Part shown: one piece after another, positions 46,227 through 52,759 of the stretch
How the letters are laid out: every line of letters starts with the position of its first letter
Numbering within the stretch: the stretch's first letter is position 1
Assembly: GCF_016598485.1 (NCBI RefSeq)
Contig: NZ_JAEMUW010000004.1
Span: 124,001-188,000 of the forward strand
Source of the DNA: Micromonospora coerulea
Lineage (GTDB): Bacteria > Actinomycetota > Actinomycetes > Mycobacteriales > Micromonosporaceae
DNA length: 64,000 nt
Reading direction: 5' to 3'
Notes under the pieces: generated by a model
The model's database searches: none
Seen by the model: the letters and a program-made list of their open reading frames with translations, nothing else
What the model was told of the DNA's origin: nothing
Program-made: the position numbers and the translations under genes

Positions 46227-46334
46227 GGGGCCCTGTTGGGCCCCGTTATAGTTAGTAGTTACTACTACTAAGGGCCCCTTGAGGGGGCCCGTTATTACTT
46301 ACTACTAGTAGTAGGCAACCCTTGAGGGGTTGCC
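46227..46334. repeat. cluster of palindromes in an AT-rich gap (candidate packaging site)
   Basis: Three hairpins in a row: GGGGCCC-TGTT-GGGCCCC (46227-46244), GGGCCCC-TTGA-GGGGGCCC (46272-46290) and GGCAACCC-TTGA-GGGGTTGCC (46314-46334). They are separated by TAGTAG/ACTACT runs that also form inverted repeats. The following 46345-46390 contains quasi-repeats GTTCG/GGTCG/GCTTTCGCTCCC. Its place beside the HNH and small terminase genes fits a cos region, but the cut site cannot be defined from sequence. Confidence 0.5.
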
Positions 46335-46499
46335 GTAGTAGTGGGGTTGTTCGTTCGGTCGGTCGCTTTCGCTCCCTCCCTCACTCTTATAAAAGTCCTG
46401 CCAAACGGCATGTCTACAGGAGTGACCCCGGTCACAGCTTCCCTGAGGGGGGGGGTGTTGGGGCAAGGTAAGGTTTGAGATGCAAGTACGGCGGAGGGA

Positions 46500-46620
46500 T
46501 TCGCACCCTGACGCCGGGCATGCGGCCTGGTAGCTCAAGTGGTAGAGCAGGCCCTTACCCCCACCGTGGCGACGGTGGGACCGGGGCCGGTTGCGGGTTC
46601 GAGTCCCGTTCAGGTGCGAA
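46500..46620 (+). ncRNA. tRNA-like RNA with insert in the anticodon arm and a closing outer stem
   Basis: An RNA with its own AAGGTTTGAG promoter-like element (46470) and terminator (46624). Clear tRNA parts are a D arm (GCTC/GAGC, 46533-46548), a T arm GCGGG-TTCGAGT-CCCGT (46593-46609) and an imperfect acceptor (46524-46530 with 46610-46616). The anticodon stem GGCCC/GGGCC encloses about 29 nt, including the perfect hairpin CCCACCGT/ACGGTGGG, so no standard anticodon is visible. An outer 8-bp stem TTCGCACC/GGTGCGAA (46500-46507, 46613-46620) overlaps the acceptor. Confidence 0.6.
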
Positions 46621-46623
46621 AAA

Positions 46624-46643
46624 GGGGCCCTGTGCCGGGGCCC
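46624..46643 (+). terminator. terminator of the tRNA-like RNA
   Basis: GGGGCCC-TGTGCC-GGGGCCC followed by TTTATT, 4 nt after the RNA's closing stem. Confidence 0.82.
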
Positions 46644-46647
46644 TTTA

Positions 46648-46676
46648 TTCGACTCCGATAGTTAGGTTTGGATTAT
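46648..46676 (+). promoter_or_regulatory. promoter of the sliding-clamp operon
   Basis: TTCGAC (46648-46653), 17-bp spacer ending AGTTAGGTTTG, GATTAT (46671-46676). The cassette spacer motif is present but the GTCAGCAAGG leader is not. Confidence 0.7.
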
Positions 46677-46693
46677 GAGAGTGAGGCTTTCTA

Positions 46694-46939
46694 GTGCAGA
46701 CGTTCGCCACGGCCACCACCAAGGACCCGATTTCCGTTCTCCGGCCCTTCCGGGCGCACCGCCTCTACCCGGCTGCCGTGGAGGCCGTCCACCGCGTCAA
46801 GGTCGCTGAGGGTGCGGTTGCCGCCGGCAACCTGGCCGCCCGAATCGCCTTGGAGTTTGAGGAAGTGGTTTTGCGGGAGGCTTCCAACCGAATTCGACTG
46901 ACCATGGAATCCGCCCCGGGTGAGAACGACTGTGACTGA
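46694..46939 (+). CDS. 81-aa hypothetical protein
   Basis: Not recognised. Basic then acidic helical protein (LYPAAVEAVHRVKVAEGAVA, then AGNLAARIALEFEEVV). GTG 46694 lies 18 nt after the -10, with little room for a Shine-Dalgarno. It overlaps the next micro-gene by 8 nt. Confidence 0.6.
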   Translation: MQTFATATTKDPISVLRPFRAHRLYPAAVEAVHRVKVAEGAVAAGNLAARIALEFEEVVLREASNRIRLTMESAPGENDCD

Positions 46940-47030
46940 GGTTCTAGCCGTTCTCCTGTTCGCCCTTTCTGAAACTCCGCCGGCTACGGTGGCCTACCTG
47001 TGGGGGAGGGTTTCCCAATGGAAACTGTGA
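46932..47030 (+). CDS. 32-aa micro-membrane peptide 1
   Basis: Starts at GTG 46932 overlapping the upstream gene. The peptide begins TEVLAVLLFALSETPPATV and has a short hydrophobic first half. It overlaps the next micro-gene by 13 nt. Support is tight nesting and similar character to its two neighbours. Confidence 0.5.
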   Translation: MTEVLAVLLFALSETPPATVAYLWGRVSQWKL

Positions 47031-47089
47031 TTGTCTGTGTGGTCTGCTTCCTGATTGGCTGGTTCCTGTGGGGGACGGTGAATAAGTGA
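47018..47089 (+). CDS. 23-aa micro-membrane peptide 2
   Basis: METVIVCVVCFLIGWFLWGT plus a short polar end: a single membrane helix with two cysteines. ATG 47018 follows GGGGGAGGGTTTCCCA. Overlaps the next start by 4 nt (GTGA). Confidence 0.55.
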   Translation: METVIVCVVCFLIGWFLWGTVNK

Positions 47090-47163
47090 GCATTCTTGTT
47101 CCCATCCTGGTTGTTGTTGTCGGGGCCGTTGCTGGATTCGCTTTGGGGTACCTGCTGGCATGA
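47086..47163 (+). CDS. 25-aa micro-membrane peptide 3
   Basis: A single hydrophobic helix (SILVPILVVVVGAVAGFALG). GTG 47086 overlaps peptide 2 and its stop overlaps the clamp start (ATGA), so the chain is translationally coupled to the clamp gene. Confidence 0.55.
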   Translation: MSILVPILVVVVGAVAGFALGYLLA

Positions 47164-47819
47164 TTTCCTTTGTTGCTGATAACGAGCTACTAGCCCGAGG
47201 GCTGAGTAACGCTCTGGCGTTCATCCCGGCAAACTCCCGATACGTCAACGTCTGGATTCGTGTAAACGCTGAGGCTCGGACCCTGGAAATCATGGGAACG
47301 GACAGCTACGCCGCTGGACTGGCTACCGTTCCGTTTGACAGCTACCAGGGGCCGCCCGAGGGTGCCGAAATCCTGGTTCACAAGGGCAAGGCTGACACCA
47401 AGACCGCCGAGGGTGCCGCCGGCCTTGAGCGAACCGTCCGGATGGCTGGTAAGGGCCCGTGCCGGGTGGTGATGGCTGAGGGAGCCGTAACGGTTGAGCC
47501 TATGGGTGGGGACACCCTGGTTGCCCTGATGGCTTACGCCCCGGAGCTGTTCTCCGCCTACCAGGGGCTAGCCGACATCATGACGATTGCCGAAAAGCGG
47601 CCCGAGGCCGTCCCGGGGGTTATCTGCCTTGACCCGGCCCTGTGGTCCCGGTTTTCCAAGGTGAAGGCGGACAAGGGGCAGCGGATGGCTGACCTGCTCT
47701 TTGGGGACAGCCCGCTAGACCCGGTTTTGGTGAAGATCGGCCCTGACTTCCGGGGACTGCTGATGCCCATTGACCGGGAAGTCAACGGTAAGAACATCGG
47801 AGAGGATGGCTTGTGGTGA
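47160..47819 (+). CDS. DNA polymerase III sliding-clamp-like protein
   Basis: A 219-residue beta-clamp-like protein (ISFVADNELLARGLSNALAF, then NVWIRVNAEARTLEIMGTDS), about 60% of the length of a bacterial beta subunit, so it probably has two clamp-type domains rather than three. The MGTDSYAAG segment matches the clamp strand in which bacterial enzymes read ATDG/ATDS. It may load the host replicase onto phage DNA; no phage polymerase was found here. A minus-strand operator lies inside (47259). Confidence 0.78.
   Translation: MISFVADNELLARGLSNALAFIPANSRYVNVWIRVNAEARTLEIMGTDSYAAGLATVPFDSYQGPPEGAEILVHKGKADTKTAEGAAGLERTVRMAGKGPCRVVMAEGAVTVEPMGGDTLVALMAYAPELFSAYQGLADIMTIAEKRPEAVPGVICLDPALWSRFSKVKADKGQRMADLLFGDSPLDPVLVKIGPDFRGLLMPIDREVNGKNIGEDGLW
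47259..47268 (-). promoter_or_regulatory. operator/stoperator (in clamp gene)
   Basis: Exact CGTTTACACG opposite to transcription. Confidence 0.58.
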
Positions 47820-48022
47820 CGATTGATGAGGCCCGAGAGGCTGTCATGCAAGCCGCCCTGTCCCTGGCCCTGGCCGAGCGTCAGGAGCTACCGGGCCGCC
47901 CCAAGGGGCACCCGTACCACCGGGCCCACGTCAGGTATTGCCAGGACGAGCTAGCCGTAGCCGCCCGGGAGCTGGTGCAGGCCGTAGAGAGCAAGCCGCA
48001 TGAGCTACCCATCGGCTGGTAA
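47813..48022 (+). CDS. 69-aa hypothetical protein
   Basis: Helical protein (TIDEAREAVMQAALSLALAE, then HRAHVRYCQDELAVAARELV). GTG 47813 or 47816 overlaps the clamp stop, so it is translationally coupled. Function unknown. Confidence 0.65.
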   Translation: MVTIDEAREAVMQAALSLALAERQELPGRPKGHPYHRAHVRYCQDELAVAARELVQAVESKPHELPIGW

Positions 48023-48041
48023 CACCCCCAGAGAACAGAGC

Positions 48042-48072
48042 AGGGCCCCACCTTGACGGGTGGGGCCCTTTC
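48042..48072. terminator. terminator at the right end of the prophage
   Basis: AGGGCCCCACC-TTGAC-GGGTGGGGCCCT followed by TTCT, serving the rightward clamp operon and possibly the convergent leftward gene. Confidence 0.85.
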
Positions 48073-48075
48073 TGG

Positions 48076-48085
48076 CGTTTACACG
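48076..48085 (+). promoter_or_regulatory. operator near attR
   Basis: Exact CGTTTACACG between the terminator and the end of the leftward zinc-ribbon gene. Confidence 0.6.
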
Positions 48086-48090
48086 CTGTC

Positions 48091-48303
48091 TCAGTCGATC
48101 GGAACTACGGCATGTCCTCGGGGAGTCTTGGGAGGCTCCGGCGTCTCCGCCGGGGGCCCGTCTAGGCCGAGGTTGAACAACTCCACCACCGGGGCAGCGT
48201 CCCGGGTGCAGAGGCGTAGAACCCGCATGTCGGGCCCAACGCTGATGGTCACTGGCGGCATGTCCGCTTCCTGACCACACACAACGCACTGACGTACTGG
48301 CAT
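48091..48303 (-). CDS. 70-aa zinc-ribbon-like protein beside attR
   Basis: Starts at ATG 48303, with CVVCGQEAD at residues 6-14 and a third cysteine (LCTRD) that could complete a small zinc site. The C-terminus is Pro-rich. It is leftward, 60 bp from the crossover point, and TACCCT lies about 7 nt upstream of the ATG, suggesting leaderless expression. A position by attR would suit an excision or lysogeny factor, but no excisionase signature is visible. Confidence 0.65.
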   Translation of the reverse strand: MPVRQCVVCGQEADMPPVTISVGPDMRVLRLCTRDAAPVVELFNLGLDGPPAETPEPPKTPRGHAVVPID

Positions 48304-48364
48304 GCTCGGCAGGGTACCCTATCCGGCCCCTGACCAGCGCGGGGGATTCCTACAAGGCCGGACT

Positions 48365-48373
48365 AACGCTGTC
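48365..48373 (+). other. attR crossover region
   Basis: Phage-derived ACTAACGCTGTC meets host AAGCACTTCCGC here. The counterpart at attL is ACCAACGCCGTC. Joining the two host sides restores the udgX codons T-N-A-V-K-H-F. Confidence 0.75.
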
Positions 48374-48775
48374 AAGCACTTCCGCTTCGAGCTGCGCGGC
48401 AAGCGCCGCATCCACCAGACCCCCGACCGGGTGCACATCACCGCCTGCCGGCCCTGGTTGGTCGCCGAGTTCGCCCGGCTGCACCCGCAGATCGTGGTGG
48501 TGCTCGGCGCCACCGCCGCCAAGGCGCTGCTCGGCCCGACGTTCCGGGTGACGAAGCAGCGTGGCGAGCTGCTGCCCTGGCCGGCGTCCGCCCAGCACCC
48601 CGAGGACTTCACCCGGGTGCCGGTGGACAACGCGGGGAAGGTGGCCGACGCCCCGGAGGCCCGGCTGCTGGCCACCATCCACCCGTCGGCGGTGCTGCGC
48701 GCCGACAACCAGGACGTGGCGTACGACGGGCTCGTGGCCGACCTGGAGGTCGCCGCCCGCGCGCTGGCCGCCTAG
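48371..48775 (+). pseudogene. udgX: udgX 3' portion, split by the prophage
   Basis: The last 134 codons of UdgX. They contain the defining KRRIH loop, whose histidine is, in the Mycobacterium smegmatis enzyme, the residue that links covalently to uracil-DNA, and the remaining cluster cysteine region (HITACRPWL), the VVVLGATAAKALLG core, and the C-terminal ATIHPSAVLRA motif. The frame extends back into phage DNA to ATG 48302, so a fragment might be made, but without the N-terminal active-site segment and first cluster cysteines it should be inactive. Confidence 0.95.
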
Positions 48776-48820
48776 GGCGCGGGCGGTCGGTCATGGAAGC
48801 CGGCTGACGGCGGCGGTGCC

Positions 48821-49117
48821 TTACGCGCGCCGTCCATCGAGCCGGATCGTCCACGGCTCCACACTGTCGACCCGCAGATGCGTCCCGCTCCACGGATCGC
48901 GGGCGAGGGTGGCGCGGACGAGGTCCTCGGACTCGGCGTCGACCACGAGCACCACCCTGTGCTCGTCCGCCAGCGGTCCGCCCAGGATGACGAAGCCCGC
49001 TGCCACCAGCTCGTCCATGAACGCCGCGTGCGCGGGCCAGTCGGACTGCTCCTGCATGGGCCGTGCCGGGTCCCACCGGGGGCCGGATCGGCGGAGCAGG
49101 ACGAGAAACGTGGCCAT
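48821..49117 (-). CDS. YciI-family protein
   Basis: A 98-residue ferredoxin-like protein (FLVLLRRSGPRWDPARPMQE, then WPAHAAFMDELVAAGFVILG, later DPWSGTHLRVDSVEPW) of the YCII family with the conserved HAAFMDEL histidine and DPW aspartate. Function of the family is uncertain; some act in degradation of aromatic compounds or as transcription partners. Confidence 0.88.
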   Translation of the reverse strand: MATFLVLLRRSGPRWDPARPMQEQSDWPAHAAFMDELVAAGFVILGGPLADEHRVVLVVDAESEDLVRATLARDPWSGTHLRVDSVEPWTIRLDGRRA

Positions 49118-49182
49118 GCACGGACATTACTGCATCGCGACCGGACCGGACCCGGCGACGACCAGCCGCCACCGGCCGACCC

Positions 49183-49701
49183 TCAGACGCCCTTTGCTCC
49201 GTCGATGGCTTGCCGCAGCAGGTCGGCGTGCCCGTTGTGACGGGCGTACTCAGCGATCATTTGCAGGTACACGTAGCGCAGCGACGCCACGTCCTCGTCG
49301 GGAAAGGTGAAGGTGTCGTCCATCGAAGCCGTGGCCACGGCCCTGCGGGCGAGTTCTGTCTCCTCGATCAGCAGGGCATAGTCGGATTGCGCCCTCGCCG
49401 GGTCGGTGCCCTCGAAGTCGGCATCGCGCCACTCCGCGGTGGAGTGCAGCGTCTCCAACGGTTCACCGCGGAAGAGCGTCCGAAACCAGGTGCGCTCCAC
49501 TTTGGCCAGGTGCCGGAGCAGGCCGAGGAGCGAAAGGTTCGAGAAGGTCAGGGGCGCCCGCGCCAGTTGTTCGGCGTCAAGGCCGGCGCACTTGTGAAGC
49601 AGCGTGGCGCGATGCCAGTCGAGAAGATTCCGGAGGTGGTCGGCCTCCGGTGCGATGAGGACGTCACCGGGCCGGCTCACATCAGGGGCGGTCCATGTCA
49701 T
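49183..49701 (-). CDS. DinB-like (DUF664) protein
   Basis: A 172-residue four-helix-bundle protein (LRNLLDWHRATLLHKCAGLD, SLLGLLRHLAKVERTWFRTL, YLQMIAEYARHNGHADLLRQ) with histidines in the DinB metal positions. These proteins are putative thiol-dependent transferases such as mycothiol S-transferases; the substrate is unknown. ATG 49701 was chosen as the start of conserved sequence. Confidence 0.88.
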   Translation of the reverse strand: MTWTAPDVSRPGDVLIAPEADHLRNLLDWHRATLLHKCAGLDAEQLARAPLTFSNLSLLGLLRHLAKVERTWFRTLFRGEPLETLHSTAEWRDADFEGTDPARAQSDYALLIEETELARRAVATASMDDTFTFPDEDVASLRYVYLQMIAEYARHNGHADLLRQAIDGAKGV

Positions 49702-49807
49702 CGGGCAATGATGCCACGCACTGAGGCGCCAGCAGTGCCTGCTGGTGCGCGTCCCGAGGACGGCTCGCCTCTGGGCAGCGCCGGTGTGTGGTGCCAGACT
49801 GGCCGGC

Positions 49808-50950
49808 ATGGAGCAGCACCTCTACGAGCCCGTCCACGAAGAGTTCCGGGACCTGTGCCGGCAGTTCCTGGCCCGGGAGGCCGTCCCGCACCACGAGCGC
49901 TGGGAGGCCGACGGCATCGTCGACCGGGAGGTCTGGCGCAAGGCGGGCGCCGCCGGGCTGCTCGGCATGGACGTGGACCCCGAGTACGGCGGCGGCGGCC
50001 AGCCGGACTTCCGGTTCAACGCGGTGCTGGACGAGGAGATCGTCGCGGCCGGCTGCTCCGGGCTCGGGTTCGGCCTGCACAACGACGTGGTCGCGCCGTA
50101 CCTGACCGAGCTGACCACCGACGACCAGCGCAAGCGCTGGCTGCCCGGGTTCTGCTCCGGCGACCTGGTGACCGCGATCGCGATGAGCGAGCCGGGCGCC
50201 GGCAGCGACCTGGCCGGCATCCGCACCAGCGCGGTCCGCGACGGCGACTCGCTCGTGCTCAACGGGCAGAAGACGTTCATCACCAACGGCGAGATGGCCG
50301 ACCTGGTGATCGTGGTGGTCCGTACCGCACCGGACCAGGGCGCGCACGGGGTGAGCCTGATCGCGGTCGAGACCGGAACCCCCGGCTTCAGCCGGGGTCG
50401 ACGGCTGGCCAAGGTGGGCCTGAAGGCCAACGACACCGCCGAGCTGTTCTTCGACGACTGCCGGGTGCCGGCGGAGAACCTGATCGGCACCGAGAACCAC
50501 GGCTTCTACCACCTGATGGGCAACCTGCCCCGGGAGCGGCTGAGCATCGCGGTGGCCGCGGTGGCGGCGGCGGAGAAGCTGCTCGCGGTCACCCTCGACT
50601 ACGCCCGCTCCCGCGAGGCGTTCGGCCGGCCGATCGGGAAGTTCCAGCACAACCGCTTCCTCCTGGCCGAGCTGGACACCGAGGTCACCATCGCCCGCAC
50701 CTTCGTCAACCACTGCGTCGCCGAGTTCAACGCCGGCCGGCTGTCGGTGACCGACGCGGCGAAGGCCAAGTGGTGGACCACCGAGCTGCAGAACAAGGTC
50801 GCCGACCGCTGCGTGCAACTGCACGGCGGCTACGGGTTCATGCTGGAGTATCCGGTGGCGAAGGCCTGGCTGGACGGGCGGGTGCAGACCATCTACGGCG
50901 GCACCACCGAGATCATGAAGGAGATCATCGGCCGGGGGCTCGGCCTGTAG
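49808..50950 (+). CDS. acyl-CoA dehydrogenase
   Basis: A 380-residue flavoprotein of fatty-acid beta-oxidation type. Signatures: AIAMSEPGAGSDLAGIRTSA (FAD and substrate site), GQKTFITNGEMADLVIVVVR, FGRPIGKFQHNRFLLAEL, and C-terminal LHGGYGFMLEYPVAKAWLDG with QTIYGGTTEIMKEIIGRGLG. Catalytic Glu in the GGTTEI region. Stands alone between divergent and MFS genes. Confidence 0.95.
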   Translation: MEQHLYEPVHEEFRDLCRQFLAREAVPHHERWEADGIVDREVWRKAGAAGLLGMDVDPEYGGGGQPDFRFNAVLDEEIVAAGCSGLGFGLHNDVVAPYLTELTTDDQRKRWLPGFCSGDLVTAIAMSEPGAGSDLAGIRTSAVRDGDSLVLNGQKTFITNGEMADLVIVVVRTAPDQGAHGVSLIAVETGTPGFSRGRRLAKVGLKANDTAELFFDDCRVPAENLIGTENHGFYHLMGNLPRERLSIAVAAVAAAEKLLAVTLDYARSREAFGRPIGKFQHNRFLLAELDTEVTIARTFVNHCVAEFNAGRLSVTDAAKAKWWTTELQNKVADRCVQLHGGYGFMLEYPVAKAWLDGRVQTIYGGTTEIMKEIIGRGLGL

Positions 50951-51025
50951 CGAAACCGGGTGCCGCCGGTCGGGGCGCATACGCAAGGATGGGGCACCGT
51001 CTGACCCCTTACCGAGGAGGCCGGT

Positions 51026-52369
51026 ATGGCCACCGAACTGACCACGCCGGTCCGTACCCGGCCCGATGTCGCGCCGATCCAGCGGCGGACCCTGCGCCTG
51101 CTCTTCACCACCCAGATCATCGGTGGGATCGGCGTGACCATCGGCATCTCGGTGGGAGCGCTGCTCGCCGCCCGGGTCGCCGGCACCGCGGTCGCCGGCC
51201 TGGCGCAGAGTGCGGCCGTGGTGGGCGGGGCGCTGCTCGCCGTCCCGGTCACCCGGATCATGAACGGGCACGGCCGCCGGCCGGGACTGGCCGTGGCCTA
51301 CCTGGCCGGCGCGGTCGGCGCCGTGCTGGTGGTGCTGGCCACGGTCACCCGCTTCGTGCCGCTGCTCTTCCTCGGCATGCTGCTCTTCGGCGGGGGCACC
51401 GCGGCGAACCTCCAGGCCCGCTACGCCGCCGTGGACCTTGCCGAGCCGGCCCGCCGGGGCCGCCAACTCTCCCTGATCGTCTGGGCCACCACCATCGGCG
51501 CGGTGGCCGCGCCGAACTTCGCGGCGCTCGCCGACCACACCACCAGCGGGTGGGGACTGCCCGCGCTGGCCGGCCCGTTCGCCTTCTCCGCCGCCGCGTT
51601 CACCCTGGCAGCGGTCGTACTGCTGGTCCTGCTGCGGCCCGACCCGCTGCTCACCGCGCGCCGGCTCGCGGCGGCCGACGCCCCGGTCGCCGCCGCGCCG
51701 CCGGACGTCACCCCGCCGGCGGACGCCCTCGTCGCGCCGGCCCGGACCGCCCGGCGCGGTGCGGGGATGCGGCTGGCCTGGCAGGTGGTACGCGTCCGCC
51801 CCGCCGCCCGGCTCGGCATCGCCGCCGTGGCGGTGGGCCACGTGGTGATGGTGGCGGTGATGTCGATGACCCCGGTCCATCTCGGCGAGTCGCACTCCGA
51901 CGCGGACGTCCTGCGGGTGGTGGGCATCGTGCTGAGCCTGCACATCGCCGGGATGTACGCCCTCAGCCCGGTGGTGGGTTGGCTCACCGACCGGCTGGGC
52001 CGGCGGGCGGTGATCCTCGCCGGCGTCGGGCTGCTGCTCGCCGCCTGCGCGGTGGCCGGCACCGCCGGGCACCACACGCCGCGGCTCTCGATCGGCCTGG
52101 CCCTGCTCGGGCTGGGGTGGTCCGGCACCATGGTGGCCGGGTCCACGCTGCTGTCGGAGTCGGTGCCGGCGGGGGTCCGCCCGAGCGTGCAGGGCTTCGC
52201 CGACCTGACGATGGGGCTGGCCGGCGCCGGGGCCGCCGCAGCGAGCGGGTTTGTCATGCGGGGGCCCGGTTATCCGGTGCTGACCCTGCTGGCGGCGATC
52301 GCGACGGTGCCCCTGGTGGCGCTAGCGTTGCGTCCGGTGCCCGGCCGGGCGCCGGACGAAGAGGAGTGA
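51026..52369 (+). CDS. MFS transporter
   Basis: A 447-residue major-facilitator protein with twelve hydrophobic segments, a GHGRRPGLA-type loop (MNGHGRRPGLAVAYLAGAVG) and the second-half counterpart VVGWLTDRLGRRAVILAGVG. Probable drug or metabolite exporter; substrate unknown. ATG 51026 follows GAGGAGGCCGGT. A small DUF3046 gene starts 4 nt after it. Confidence 0.93.
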   Translation: MATELTTPVRTRPDVAPIQRRTLRLLFTTQIIGGIGVTIGISVGALLAARVAGTAVAGLAQSAAVVGGALLAVPVTRIMNGHGRRPGLAVAYLAGAVGAVLVVLATVTRFVPLLFLGMLLFGGGTAANLQARYAAVDLAEPARRGRQLSLIVWATTIGAVAAPNFAALADHTTSGWGLPALAGPFAFSAAAFTLAAVVLLVLLRPDPLLTARRLAAADAPVAAAPPDVTPPADALVAPARTARRGAGMRLAWQVVRVRPAARLGIAAVAVGHVVMVAVMSMTPVHLGESHSDADVLRVVGIVLSLHIAGMYALSPVVGWLTDRLGRRAVILAGVGLLLAACAVAGTAGHHTPRLSIGLALLGLGWSGTMVAGSTLLSESVPAGVRPSVQGFADLTMGLAGAGAAAASGFVMRGPGYPVLTLLAAIATVPLVALALRPVPGRAPDEEE

Positions 52370-52373
52370 TCAC

Positions 52374-52574
52374 GTGCGGCTGACCGACTTCTGGACCCGC
52401 CTGGAGGAGGCGTTCGGGCCGGGCTACGCGGCCAGCATGGCTCGCGACCAGGTGCTGTCCCAGCTCGGCGGGCGGACCATCGAGCAGGCGCTGAGGTCGG
52501 GTGAGCAGACCCACGTGGTGTGGCGCGCCGTGGTCGCCGCCTATCCCGACCGGGTGCCCGCCCGGCTACGCTGA
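52374..52574 (+). CDS. DUF3046 protein
   Basis: A 66-residue protein ([20 protein letters not shown], then [20 protein letters not shown]) matching the DUF3046 family that precedes recA in many actinobacteria. Function unknown. GTG 52374 follows GAGGAGTGATCAC. Confidence 0.92.
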   Translation: MRLTDFWTRLEEAFGPGYAASMARDQVLSQLGGRTIEQALRSGEQTHVVWRAVVAAYPDRVPARLR

Positions 52575-52612
52575 GCAGCCTGTTCGCCCCATCCGCGTGT
52601 CGCTTGCCGAGT

Positions 52613-52626
52613 CGTACACCTGTTCG
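52613..52626. promoter_or_regulatory. LexA (SOS) box upstream of recA
   Basis: CGTACACCTGTTCG differs at one position from the actinobacterial LexA consensus CGAAC-N4-GTTCG. It lies about 135 bp before the recA start. recA should be SOS-induced; induction of the nearby prophage by DNA damage would be consistent, but is not shown by sequence. Confidence 0.82.
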
Positions 52627-52759
52627 GCTATTGTCCACAGCGGGGTGCTCGTCCACAGCTCGCGGCCCGTCGGCTGGTTTTCTGTCGGACCCAGCGCCTA
52701 GCGTGTCCCGCGTGACGCGAAGCTCAGGAAAGACGCCGGCGAAGGCAGGGGTGGCAAAC

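Larger units (their letters stand above)
4496..48373. mobile_element. Complete temperate siphovirus prophage integrated in udgX
   Basis: About 43.9 kb between the two halves of udgX. It has integrase, L5-like repressor, replication and nucleotide-metabolism genes, late structural and lysis genes, tRNA genes and packaging genes, with no broken core gene noticed, so it looks inducible. GC content is visibly lower than the flanks. The repeat CGTTTACACG and the GGGGCCCC-type terminators occur throughout the element and I saw none of the repeat in the host DNA. The leftward late block (45.7-28.1 kb) converges on rightward early genes (6.7-28.0 kb). The replication gene set and repressor recall Cluster A-type actinophages, but the late gene order differs, with lysis genes after the tail genes. 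Confidence 0.97.

Noticed and set aside
46523-46617. Group I intron in the tRNA-like gene
   Set aside because: The insert is only about 29 nt and is a simple hairpin, far too small for a self-splicing intron.
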